Below, in pieces: positions 43,542 to 51,913 of a DNA stretch of 64,000 nt (positions within the stretch are counted from its first letter, which is position 1; every line of letters starts with the position of its first letter). The position numbers and the translations under genes were made by a program. The notes beneath the pieces are model-generated. The model did no database searches. It was given only the letters and a program-made list of their open reading frames with translations, and was not told the DNA's origin. The stretch comes from Chryseobacterium indologenes (GTDB taxonomy: Bacteria > Bacteroidota > Bacteroidia > Flavobacteriales > Weeksellaceae). The stretch lies in the NCBI RefSeq assembly GCF_001295265.1, contig NZ_LJOD01000002.1, positions 186,001 through 250,000 on the forward strand. Direction: 5' to 3'.

Positions 43542-44846
43542 TTATTTCACAATAAGCTTTTGGGTTTCCGTTTTGCCTCCATATGTAATCTTTACTATAT
43601 AATTTCCGGAACTAAGATGGGATAAATTCAGATCCTGTTTGTAAAAGCCTGTTTGGTTAGTAAGCTCTGCAGAGTAAACCTTTTTACCGGTAAGATCATA
43701 AACCTCCACATTGCCCTTGTTATCTGCTCTTTCCTTTACATCAAAAAGAACGGTTACTTTTTTATCAGCAACTGTAGGATTGGGGTAAATCCCGAAAGAA
43801 GCTTTTTTACTTACCTCAGTAATTCCTAAGCTGGCTGTTATTTTTTTGTACTTGAAATACATATTTCCGGTCTGGGTACCTCCATTGGATGTAAAGTACA
43901 TTCTGTAATAATCAGAACCTTTTTTCACATAATACACCACATTGGAGAATGGAGCCCCCATTGTAGGTTTCCATGAATATCCGATGGTACTGATGTTTTT
44001 TGAAAATGCAGTAGATGCCGGAATGGTTGTTGCAGTTGTTTCCTGGGTTTCCGGCTGCACTTTTGCCACACTGATTGCCGGATTTTGAAGAACTCCTGAC
44101 ATTCTGTATTTCATGGTAAGCTGCTGGCCTGTATCAGGATCTGTATAAGGATAATCCGTATAAAATCTTGTGAACATCATATCCCAGTTAGCTTTTGGCG
44201 GTTCAAGACCGGTTACTTTTTCACCGGTATCGAAGGAGAAATAATTGAAATAGGCATCATCCGAACCATTGGCTATTGTTTTGGTCTGCGTAGCATCCCA
44301 TGAAGATGTTGCTGTATTCCATTTTGCATATTTAAAGGTGTAGCCGCCGTAATAATCTTCAATCATAAACTTTATAGTAGCTCCTGAGGGATATTTAAGG
44401 ATGAAGATCACTTTACCCTCAATATGATGGTTACCGGGATTGTATTCTCCCCAGCCGTAAGCAGCTGAGCCCTGTTCAAAAGCACCTGCCTGTATGGAAG
44501 TGGTATTGTCAAGATTAAAAAGAGGAGCGCCATAAGAAGTTATACTGTTGCTTGTGATACTGTTCCATGCTGCAGGATCATCAGAAGCCTGATACACTTT
44601 GATATCATGAGTATCATTAATCCTGGTTCCGAAATTGGTATTGGAAGCTCTGTAAAAAGCAATGTCCCAGGTATTGGCAGTCTGTGTAACCGTAGTATTA
44701 GCGGCCAGGTCGAAAAATACCCTGTTTTGATATTGAGGTCCCATCGTCATATTCACAGTGGTGTATCCGTTGGCGTCGGTCTGGGATAAAACAGTCTGCT
44801 GGATGCCCAGAGTTAATAATGAAGCCAAAAGTAATTGTGTTTTCAT
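43542..44846 (-). CDS. Secreted HmuY-like protein with T9SS sorting domain
   Basis: A 434-residue exported protein with signal peptide MKTQLLLASLLTLGIQQTVLSQ. The body resembles the HmuY family (heme-binding proteins of Porphyromonas and relatives): YQNRVFFDLAANTTVTQTANTWDIAFYRASNTNFGTRIN near residue 38, then YFSFDTGEKVTGLEPPKANWDMMFTRFYTDYPYTD. Residues about 350-434 (FGIYPNPTVADKK...) are a T9SS type A sorting domain. It may act as a surface-held or released hemophore. The lipid-anchored HmuY-like protein at 48083 shares the TxWDLAFY-type core. The promoter has the paired motif described at 44868-44921. Confidence 0.82.
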   Translation of the reverse strand: MKTQLLLASLLTLGIQQTVLSQTDANGYTTVNMTMGPQYQNRVFFDLAANTTVTQTANTWDIAFYRASNTNFGTRINDTHDIKVYQASDDPAAWNSITSNSITSYGAPLFNLDNTTSIQAGAFEQGSAAYGWGEYNPGNHHIEGKVIFILKYPSGATIKFMIEDYYGGYTFKYAKWNTATSSWDATQTKTIANGSDDAYFNYFSFDTGEKVTGLEPPKANWDMMFTRFYTDYPYTDPDTGQQLTMKYRMSGVLQNPAISVAKVQPETQETTATTIPASTAFSKNISTIGYSWKPTMGAPFSNVVYYVKKGSDYYRMYFTSNGGTQTGNMYFKYKKITASLGITEVSKKASFGIYPNPTVADKKVTVLFDVKERADNKGNVEVYDLTGKKVYSAELTNQTGFYKQDLNLSHLSSGNYIVKITYGGKTETQKLIVK

Positions 44847-44867
44847 AATGCTGACTTTTTGTTTTAT

Positions 44868-44921
44868 TATTTAGAATGATTCAACAAAAGTATATTAATT
44901 ATTTTTAATCAGTCTAAATAA
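44868..44921 (-). promoter_or_regulatory. Paired operator-like motif around the HmuY-like promoter
   Basis: Two inverted copies of TATTTAGAnTGATT lie at 44868-44882 (plus orientation) and 44907-44921 (minus orientation), 24 bases apart. Between them, on the minus strand, is an exact -7 box TACTTTTG (44885-44892). The same arrangement recurs at 45863-45915. Confidence 0.65.
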
Positions 44922-44981
44922 AAACATGATTTTTATCGTGTTTTAACTTATGGATGTGCACAGAATGCCTGTTAATAAAGA

Positions 44982-45012
44982 AAAAGCCGGTTGACCAAGA
45001 GGTCAACCGGCT
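44982..45012 (-). terminator. Terminator of the cleaved-adhesin-type gene
   Basis: Perfect 12-bp stem AGCCGGTTGACC / GGTCAACCGGCT with a four-base loop, followed on the minus strand by five T. Confidence 0.88.
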
Positions 45013-45032
45013 GTATCATTACCTGATAAGCC

Positions 45033-45851
45033 TTATTTCTTAATAAATTTTGATTGGATTACTGAGCCTTCAGAAGTTTCTATCAGCATATAGTATACTC
45101 CTGTCTGAAGTTCACTGATATTAAATTTTTGCCCTTCCAGTTTTCCTTCAGCAGCTTTTTGTCCTGAAGCAGAGTAAATCCGGATATTTTTAGGGGCATT
45201 TTTCGTAATAAATTCCAGAGCAGTGTTCTCATGATTCACTGCAAATCTGAAGTTTTCCTTTACTTTATTCACATCATTAACGGCTAAACTACCGGAAGTA
45301 GTATACACAACATCATCAACCTGTATTGCTACGTGAGTTGCGGAAGGTGTAAACTTGAAAGCAATATAAGAACCTGAAGACGCAGGAATATGTACACTGA
45401 TATTCTGGGTAACGCCAATTGTTGTTACATTGATAATATTTCCAACAGGCACAAATGTAGTCATATCAGTAGGGCTTGTTGTTACTCCGATCTGGATGGT
45501 TCCGGGGCCTGGTGACGGAGAAACCAGAGTAGTGGTAAACGTTAATGTTTTATTACCTGTGGGAGCTTCAATCTGAGGAGAAATCAGATAAGAGGGAGCA
45601 GAGCCGTTATTACCTGCATAAGACTGTACAAATCTTTGGGTATTATCATTTTCAGGAGCGGCAACAATCATTCTTGGAGATACCGGGGGAAAAGAGCCGG
45701 TAATGGGAGCCAGTACAGCAGACCATCCACCTTGCGGAAAGGTCGTATTACCCAAAGTGAAATTATTAAAGTTCTCATTAAGTGCAGCTACCTGTGCATT
45801 GGCTGTAAAAGCTGTTAATAGTAATGTTCCTAAAAGTAATTTTAGTTTCAT
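45033..45851 (-). CDS. Secreted cleaved-adhesin/choice-of-anchor-J protein with T9SS domain
   Basis: A 272-residue exported protein. Signal peptide MKLKLLLGTLLLTAFTANAQ is followed by a jelly-roll of the choice-of-anchor-J or cleaved adhesin type (LNENFNNFTLGNTTFPQGGWSA, then SYLISPQIEAPTGNKTLTFTT and YIAFKFTPSATHVAIQVDDVVY). A C-terminal T9SS-type domain ends FNISELQTGVYYMLIETSEGSVIQSKFIKK. Such domains occur in Porphyromonas gingipain/hemagglutinin adhesins, which bind heme or hemoglobin. Position and shared promoter motif suggest a hemoprotein-binding role, but this is inference. I chose ATG 45851; the 23-codon upstream extension overlaps the promoter motif. Confidence 0.8.
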   Translation of the reverse strand: MKLKLLLGTLLLTAFTANAQVAALNENFNNFTLGNTTFPQGGWSAVLAPITGSFPPVSPRMIVAAPENDNTQRFVQSYAGNNGSAPSYLISPQIEAPTGNKTLTFTTTLVSPSPGPGTIQIGVTTSPTDMTTFVPVGNIINVTTIGVTQNISVHIPASSGSYIAFKFTPSATHVAIQVDDVVYTTSGSLAVNDVNKVKENFRFAVNHENTALEFITKNAPKNIRIYSASGQKAAEGKLEGQKFNISELQTGVYYMLIETSEGSVIQSKFIKK

Positions 45852-45862
45852 AACGTTATTTT

Positions 45863-45915
45863 TATTTAGAATTATTCCACAAAAATAATATTTTATTTTT
45901 AACTGTTCTAAATAA
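45863..45915. promoter_or_regulatory. Paired operator-like motif between divergent heme-island promoters
   Basis: Inverted copies of TATTTAGAAnnnTT lie at 45863-45877 (plus) and 45901-45915 (minus), 23 bases apart. A minus-strand -7 box TATTTTTG at 45880-45887 serves the adhesin-type gene, placed exactly as in the 44868-44921 copy. The 45901-45915 half also occupies the -33 region of the receptor promoter. Confidence 0.65.
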
Positions 45916-45920
45916 AGCAT

Positions 45921-45928
45921 TATATTTG
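45921..45928 (+). promoter_or_regulatory. -7 box of the heme receptor operon
   Basis: TATATTTG, an exact TAnnTTTG, 19 bases before the receptor ATG at 45948 and five bases after an operator-like half-motif. Confidence 0.65.
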
Positions 45929-45947
45929 TCGAAAATTTTTTGTGTCT

Positions 45948-48083
45948 ATGAAGAAGAAGGTACTTTCCATACTGTCATTATCTGCCGTTCTATGGGTGAA
46001 TGCACAGGAAAAAGATTCTCTTAATCAGAAAAGAATAGAAGAAATTGTTGTTACCGGGCAATACACACAGCAGTCTATCAATAAATCCATTTATAAAGTA
46101 GAGGTTATTAATGCAGAGCAGATTAAAAATATGGCTGTTACCAATGTAGCAGAAGTTCTTAATCAGAATCTTAACATTTTAATACAGCCGGATAGAAGCA
46201 GTGGCAATTCTCAGGCTAATATAATGGGGTTAAGCGGAGAGTACACTAAAATTCTGATTGACAATATTCCTGTTGTAAGTGATCAAGGAATGGGAAACCT
46301 GGTTGACCTTACCAAGCTTAATGTCAACAATATTGAACGAATTGAGATTGTAAAAGGATCAATGGGAGTAGAATACGGGAATAATGCCGTAGCAGGAGTT
46401 ATTAATATCATTACCAGGAAAAATTATTCTAAAAAGCTGAATATCCTGGCTTCATTGCAGGAGGAAACAGTAGGAAAGGATTATGACTGGTTTAAAAAAG
46501 GAAACGGACGCCATGTTCAGTCTTTGAATATAGGATATAAATTATCTGAAAACTGGTCTGTTACAGCAGATATTAATCATAATGATTTTCAGGGATATAA
46601 AGGGAAATTGCAGGGATACAAATTCTTTGACCCTGATAATGCACTCAGAGGTTATGAATGGCAGCCGAAAGACCAGCTGATCACCAATGCGGCAATCCGG
46701 TATACAAAAAATAATACCTCTTTATTCTACAAAGTCAATTTCCTTACGGAAACAGTGAATTTCTATAACCCTCTTGTCAATGTAGACATACTGGGAGAAG
46801 GAAACAGAACGTATGTGGCTAATGATAAAGATTACTTTACCAAAAGATGGATTCATCAGTTTAATATTCAGACCCAACTTGGAAGAATAAATTATACCGG
46901 GGATTTTTCATATCAAAGCCAGGAAAGGAAATTCCAGGATTACAAATCTGATGTACCCAACAGGGCTGAAAGATCAAGAGACGATAAAAAAACCTATTAC
47001 AAATCAGAAGTTTTATATTCAAGAGGTATGTTCAGTAACTTCCTGGATAACGACAAAATTAATTTCCAGTTAGGATATGAGCTCGACAGAACAAAAGGTT
47101 TTGCAAGCAGTACAACAGGAAGTTTCGGAATGACAGGAAATGAAGATATCAACAGAACTATTTTCAATTACGCCAACTTCTTATCGGCAGAATGGAAGGT
47201 AACCAATGATTTTTCCCTGCGTCCGGGAGCAAGACTGGCATTGAGCGACCGGTTTGATCCTCAGTTCAATTATTCATTAACGGCTAAATACAGCTTCTCC
47301 GAAAAATCAGATATCCGCGGCATTTTTGGTTCTGCCAACAGATTCCCGACCTATGATGAACTGTATACCTATATGGTGGATAACAATCATGATATCAGGG
47401 GAAATCAGAACCTAAAACCGGAAACCGGATATTCTATCGGACTGTTCTGGGACTACAATATCAAAAGCTCAGGCAACTGGATTTTCAATCTGAGCACTTC
47501 CGGAATGTATCTGGATGTGAATGACAGAATTGAAAGTGTGATCATCAGCAACAGCCCTCTGAAGTATACCTACCTGAATGTAGATAATTATAAGTCTTTA
47601 CTGTTTGGGGAAAGCATCAATGTGAGAAAAGACAATTTAAGCCTGAACGCCGGGATCTCTGTAATGGGAATTTCCCAGGTAATGAACACCGGAAAAATTA
47701 AATCCCCCAATGATTTCAACTTCTATCTTGAGGCTAATGCAGCAGTCAATTATAAACTGCCAGAAACCGGGACTTTGTTTGCCCTTTATTATAAATACTC
47801 CGGGGTAAGCAGACAATATACCCATAAAGCCAATTCAAAAGACCCATTGGATCCGGGAGAATATGTTTTAGGAGAGATCGGTGATTTCAATATGATGAAT
47901 TTTACCGTTTCCCAGCCATTCTTTAACAATCATCTGGAATTAGCTTTAGGAATCAAAAATATTTTCGATGTTTCTTCTATAAGGAATACCACCATTTCCG
48001 GTGACGGTCACAATGCCGGATCCAGTAACCAGAACCTATTCTATGGCAGAAGTTATTTTGCCCGTTTAAATTATAATTTTTAA
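45948..48083 (+). CDS. TonB-dependent heme-type receptor
   Basis: A 711-residue outer-membrane receptor. Signal peptide KKKVLSILSLSAVLWVNAQ is followed by a TonB-box-like EEIVVTGQY. The plug domain holds LIDNIPVVSDQGMGNLVDLTKLNVNNIERIEIVKGSMGVEYGNNAVAGVINIIT. The 22-strand barrel ends LFYGRSYFARLNYNF with the terminal Phe. Plug and context match HmuR-like heme receptors. I chose ATG 45948; a GTG six bases upstream is possible. Its stop overlaps the next start as TAATG, opening an operon of HmuY-like, HmuTUV, methyltransferase and HemS-family genes. Regulation through the 45863-45915 motif is likely. Confidence 0.9.
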   Translation: MKKKVLSILSLSAVLWVNAQEKDSLNQKRIEEIVVTGQYTQQSINKSIYKVEVINAEQIKNMAVTNVAEVLNQNLNILIQPDRSSGNSQANIMGLSGEYTKILIDNIPVVSDQGMGNLVDLTKLNVNNIERIEIVKGSMGVEYGNNAVAGVINIITRKNYSKKLNILASLQEETVGKDYDWFKKGNGRHVQSLNIGYKLSENWSVTADINHNDFQGYKGKLQGYKFFDPDNALRGYEWQPKDQLITNAAIRYTKNNTSLFYKVNFLTETVNFYNPLVNVDILGEGNRTYVANDKDYFTKRWIHQFNIQTQLGRINYTGDFSYQSQERKFQDYKSDVPNRAERSRDDKKTYYKSEVLYSRGMFSNFLDNDKINFQLGYELDRTKGFASSTTGSFGMTGNEDINRTIFNYANFLSAEWKVTNDFSLRPGARLALSDRFDPQFNYSLTAKYSFSEKSDIRGIFGSANRFPTYDELYTYMVDNNHDIRGNQNLKPETGYSIGLFWDYNIKSSGNWIFNLSTSGMYLDVNDRIESVIISNSPLKYTYLNVDNYKSLLFGESINVRKDNLSLNAGISVMGISQVMNTGKIKSPNDFNFYLEANAAVNYKLPETGTLFALYYKYSGVSRQYTHKANSKDPLDPGEYVLGEIGDFNMMNFTVSQPFFNNHLELALGIKNIFDVSSIRNTTISGDGHNAGSSNQNLFYGRSYFARLNYNF

Positions 48084-49219
48084 TGAGAGTTAAAATGAAA
48101 AAAATAATATTTTGTCTTTTATTGGGAACTTCATTCGTTTTTCAGTCGTGCCTTAATGATAATGAAGATCCTGTAGCTGTAGCACCGGTTCAGGGAGCAA
48201 TAGGAAATCCTTCTGTAGGAGGGGCAACACAGCCTAATCAGGTGTGGATTGACCTGAGTGAAATTGATCCTCAGACTAAAGGACCCGTACAAACCCTTAG
48301 CCGAAGAACAGACTGGGATCTGGCATTCTATTCCGGCAGCGATTTTAAAGTCGTATTAAATTCTTCCATCATGATGGCAGCAGCTAAAATTCCTAATGTT
48401 ACTTCTTTGGATCAGGTGACGGATGCCGGTGTAACAGCTTTGAAAAACCAGGTTCAGGTTGGCAATTTTAATCCGGCGAATGAAATATATATAGATGATG
48501 TCCACGGGAATTTTCCTTCCGGATATACTGCTATTGAAGAGATTAAAGCTAATGATTCTGAAAACGGTATCTACCTGGTGAATATGGGTAAAGAAATTTA
48601 TACCGGTTCAGTAGCAGTGGGCTCAACAGCAACAGGCGGAGCAGGCAGAGGCTGGAAAAAAATTCAGATTGTAAGATCGGGAGAGGGCTACAAAGTAAAA
48701 TCTGCTGATCTTGACGGCAATAATTACTACGAAGTAACCATTGATAAGAATGCTGCCTACAATTACAGTTTTGTAAGCCTGAAAAATAAAAAACAGGTAT
48801 TTATTCAGCCTGAAAAAAATAAATGGGACCTGTGCTTTACGGTATTTACCAATACTATTGAAGGAGCAGGAAGCTATACCTATGCAGATTTTGTAAATAA
48901 TAATAATCTTGGCGGGGTAGGAGCCTATGAAGTAATTGTTACTTCAGGTTCCGGAATTGATGCCTATAATAATTTCAAACGGGCAGATGTGGTTCAGTCC
49001 AAGTTTGTTTACAACGACCATCGTGTTATTGGAGGAAACTGGAGAAATCCGGTCGGAGCCAACGGACTTGAAGTATATGGAGACCGGTTCTATGTTATTA
49101 AAGATGCAGAAGGGTATTATTTTAAACTGAAATTCACAAGATTTACAAAAAGTGAAACTGATAATACCGGAGTAGCAGGAGAACGCGGTTTTCCTCAGTT
49201 CGAATACAAACCTTTATAA
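48083..49219 (+). CDS. HmuY-like lipoprotein
   Basis: A 378-residue lipoprotein. MKKIIFCLLLGTSFVFQSCLN has a lipobox with the acylated Cys in FQSC. The body is HmuY-like: NQVWIDLSEIDPQTKGPVQTLSRRTDWDLAFYSGSDFKVVLNSSI near residue 55, and later EKNKWDLCFTVFTNTIEGAGSYTYADFV and GDRFYVIKDAEGYYFKLKFT. HmuY proteins take heme from host hemoproteins and pass it to HmuR. The first ATG (48083) overlaps the receptor stop; a second ATG at 48095 begins the same signal peptide and may be the real start. It is the second HmuY-like protein of this island, here lipid-anchored instead of T9SS-sorted. Confidence 0.85.
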   Translation: MRVKMKKIIFCLLLGTSFVFQSCLNDNEDPVAVAPVQGAIGNPSVGGATQPNQVWIDLSEIDPQTKGPVQTLSRRTDWDLAFYSGSDFKVVLNSSIMMAAAKIPNVTSLDQVTDAGVTALKNQVQVGNFNPANEIYIDDVHGNFPSGYTAIEEIKANDSENGIYLVNMGKEIYTGSVAVGSTATGGAGRGWKKIQIVRSGEGYKVKSADLDGNNYYEVTIDKNAAYNYSFVSLKNKKQVFIQPEKNKWDLCFTVFTNTIEGAGSYTYADFVNNNNLGGVGAYEVIVTSGSGIDAYNNFKRADVVQSKFVYNDHRVIGGNWRNPVGANGLEVYGDRFYVIKDAEGYYFKLKFTRFTKSETDNTGVAGERGFPQFEYKPL

Positions 49220-49238
49220 TATCAAATAATAGTATATC

Positions 49239-50117
49239 ATGAAAAAATTCATTCTTGCAGCTTCTATCTTAATGGCAGTTTATTCCTGCAAAAAAGAAGA
49301 AGGCGCCAAAACAGAAAGTACAACAGAAGCCTCTGCCGAAGCTCCGAAAAGCAATAATAAAATTGTTACCCTGAATGGTGGAATCACCGAAATCGTAAGT
49401 GCATTGGGGCACGAAAAAGAAATTGTGGGAACAGATGTTACCAGTACTTATCCTGAAACCTTAAAGGCTACGGCTAAAGATCTGGGCCATGTAAGATCAA
49501 TGACCATTGAACCGATTATGGCCGTAAATCCTACACTGATCTTAGCTTCAGATAAAGATATCAACCCTGAATTGTTGGGGAAAATCAACTCTTCGGGCAT
49601 CAGAACTGAGGTTTTTAAACAGGAATATACGGTTGACGGAACCAAAAAGCTTATTGCAGAAGTAGCCAAAGCAGTAGGAAACACAGATTACCAGAAATTG
49701 AACGATAAGATTGATGCCGATCTGAAGCAGGTACAGCCAATCGCGAAAAAACCTAAAGTGCTATTCATCTATGCCAGAGGAAATATGCTGATGGTAGCCG
49801 GTAAAAATACACCAATGGCTTCATTGATCAGCCTTGCAGGCGGGGAAAATGCAGTTAATGATTTTGAAGATTTCAAACCTTTAACACCGGAAGCTGTGGT
49901 AAAAGCAAATCCTGATGTACTATTCTTCTTCTCAACAGGACTTCAGGGAGCAGGCGGAAATGAAGGAGCACTTAAGATGCCGGGAGTTTCCCAGACCAAT
50001 GCAGGAAAAAATAAGAAGATCATCGCAATGGATGGAGGACTGGTTTCCGGTTTCGGACCAAGATTAGGAGAAGCAGCTGTTGGATTAAACAAACTTTTAA
50101 TTGAAAACACAAAGTAA
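49239..50117 (+). CDS. hmuT: Heme ABC transporter substrate-binding lipoprotein
   Basis: A 292-residue periplasmic binding protein of the iron-siderophore/heme class (BtuF/HmuT fold). Signal peptide and lipobox are MKKFILAASILMAVYSCKK; an acidic Ala/Ser linker follows to residue about 40. IVTLNGGITEIVSALGHEKEIVGTDVTSTYPET and GHVRSMTIEPIMAVNPTLILA are the typical first lobe, joined by a long helix (LIAEVAKAVGNTDYQKLNDKIDADL) to the second lobe. The Tyr in VTSTYPET is a possible heme ligand. It hands heme to the permease encoded directly after it. Confidence 0.88.
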   Translation: MKKFILAASILMAVYSCKKEEGAKTESTTEASAEAPKSNNKIVTLNGGITEIVSALGHEKEIVGTDVTSTYPETLKATAKDLGHVRSMTIEPIMAVNPTLILASDKDINPELLGKINSSGIRTEVFKQEYTVDGTKKLIAEVAKAVGNTDYQKLNDKIDADLKQVQPIAKKPKVLFIYARGNMLMVAGKNTPMASLISLAGGENAVNDFEDFKPLTPEAVVKANPDVLFFFSTGLQGAGGNEGALKMPGVSQTNAGKNKKIIAMDGGLVSGFGPRLGEAAVGLNKLLIENTK

Positions 50118-51141
50118 ACTATACTTTTATCTGACTATAAGCACAGTACTGCTTGTTATTATAGCAGTACTGGCGCTTAATACAGGGGTGTATGACTTTG
50201 GCGGAAACTCACCCTTCAAAGTTCTGTGGCAGTATATAAAAGGAGAACCGGGACTATCTTTAAGCGACAAATATGTGATCTGGGATGTGAGAGCAGCCAG
50301 GATTATCATGGCCATTTTAATAGGAAGCATGCTGGCGGTATCCGGAACAAGCCTTCAGGGGCTTTTCAAAAATCCTCTGGCAACGGGAGATTTAATAGGA
50401 CTTACATCGGGAGCAACGCTGCTGGCGGCAATTGCCATTGTTTTAGGAGGACATTTCAAACAGTATCTTCCTGAAGCCGTACAATTTTCACTGGTAGGAA
50501 TTTCCGCATTTATAGGATCTTTTTTATCAATGATGCTGGTGTACAAAATTTCAACAAGCGGAGGGAAAACCAATGTAGTGATGATGCTCCTTACCGGTGT
50601 AGCCATTACAGCCATCGGATTTTCAATTACAGGTTTCCTCATCTATATCTCAAAAGACGAACAGCTCCGGGATCTGACATTCTGGAATCTGGGGAGTCTT
50701 GCGGCAGCAACATGGACGAAGAATAGTATTTTAGCCATAGTTCTGATCATTTCCTATATTATTCTGCTTCCTAAAGGAAAAGCACTCAACGCGATGATGC
50801 TGGGAGAAAAAGATGCCCAACACCTGGGAATTAATGTAGAAAGACTGAAAAAGCAGATTATTATCACGGTGGCCCTTATGGTGGGAACCTGTGTGGCATT
50901 TTCAGGAACAATAGGCTTTGTAGGGCTTATTGTCCCTTATATTTTAAGGCTTTTGTTTAAATCCGATTATACATTTATTCTGCCTTTGTCAGCTTTATGC
51001 GGAAGCATACTGCTTCTTACGGCAGATACATTCAGCAGAAGCATCGTAGAGCCATCGGAACTGCCGATCGGGATTTTAACAGCGCTTATGGGAGGACCTA
51101 TTTTCATCGCTATTTTAGTTAAATTCAAAAAATCACTGTAA
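50101..51141 (+). CDS. hmuU: Heme ABC transporter permease (FecCD family)
   Basis: A 346-residue permease with about ten hydrophobic helices. Family segments are WDVRAARIIMAILIGSMLAVSGTSLQGLFKNPLATGDLIGLTSGA, LTFWNLGSLAAATW and GFVGLIVPYILRLLFKSDYTFILPLSAL. The start is a TTG at 50101, immediately after an in-frame TAA; it overlaps the hmuT end by 17 bases, and no other start precedes the first helix. This suggests translational coupling to hmuT. The partner ATPase follows with a one-base overlap. Confidence 0.93.
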   Translation: MKTQSKLYFYLTISTVLLVIIAVLALNTGVYDFGGNSPFKVLWQYIKGEPGLSLSDKYVIWDVRAARIIMAILIGSMLAVSGTSLQGLFKNPLATGDLIGLTSGATLLAAIAIVLGGHFKQYLPEAVQFSLVGISAFIGSFLSMMLVYKISTSGGKTNVVMMLLTGVAITAIGFSITGFLIYISKDEQLRDLTFWNLGSLAAATWTKNSILAIVLIISYIILLPKGKALNAMMLGEKDAQHLGINVERLKKQIIITVALMVGTCVAFSGTIGFVGLIVPYILRLLFKSDYTFILPLSALCGSILLLTADTFSRSIVEPSELPIGILTALMGGPIFIAILVKFKKSL

Positions 51142-51911
51142 TGATCAAGGCACATCAGATCAGTTATAAACATAAAGAATTTCATATTCTGGATGGCGTG
51201 GATGTTTCTTTGGAATACGGAGAATTTCTTGCCATTGTAGGCCCGAACGGCGCCGGAAAATCAAGTCTGTTGAGTGTTCTGTCTAATGAAGTGAAGAGCA
51301 AGCAGGGCGTACTTTTTAAAGACAAAGCAATCAGTGAATGGAACGTAAAAGAACTTTCAAAACATAAGGCTAAATTTTCCCAGCACAATAGTAATGATAT
51401 TCCTTTAGAAGTAAAAGACGTAGTGATGATGGGAAGATACCCGTATTTTGATGCCCAGCCGGGAAAGGAAGACGCAGAAGCTGCAGAAGGCATGATGAAT
51501 GAAACCGATATTCTCCATCTGAAAGGTAGGGAATACAATACCTTATCGGGAGGAGAAAAGCAAAGAGTACACCTTTCAAGAGTAATGGCCCAGCTGCAGA
51601 ATGATATTGCCCATAAACTGGTTTTTCTGGATGAGCCGTTGAATAATTTAGATATAAAACATCAGTATAAAGCGCTGGAGATTATTAAAAAATTTACCCA
51701 AAAGGCTAACAGTGCCATTGTTGTACTGCATGACCTGAATCTGGCAGCACAGTTTGCTGATAAAATTTTATTAATGAAGTCCGGAAGGGTTTCCGCCTAT
51801 GGAACACCACAGGAAGTTTTTACCGCTGAAAATATCAGCCATGCCTATAATTTCCCGTGTACCATCTGTGGACATCCTATTACCAATAACCCTATGATCA
51901 TTTTTGGATAA
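51141..51911 (+). CDS. hmuV: Heme ABC transporter ATP-binding protein
   Basis: A 256-residue ATPase. Walker A is GPNGAGKS (residues 34-41), the Q-loop region is KHKAKFSQHNSND, the signature is LSGGEKQRVHLSRVMAQL, Walker B is LVFLDEPLNNLD and the switch His is in VVLHDLNLAAQFAD. It energises heme import through HmuU. The C-terminus carries CTICGHP, common in HmuV-type ATPases. Its start overlaps the hmuU stop by one base, and the methyltransferase gene follows after two bases, so one transcript is clear. Confidence 0.93.
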   Translation: MIKAHQISYKHKEFHILDGVDVSLEYGEFLAIVGPNGAGKSSLLSVLSNEVKSKQGVLFKDKAISEWNVKELSKHKAKFSQHNSNDIPLEVKDVVMMGRYPYFDAQPGKEDAEAAEGMMNETDILHLKGREYNTLSGGEKQRVHLSRVMAQLQNDIAHKLVFLDEPLNNLDIKHQYKALEIIKKFTQKANSAIVVLHDLNLAAQFADKILLMKSGRVSAYGTPQEVFTAENISHAYNFPCTICGHPITNNPMIIFG

Positions 51912-51913
51912 CC

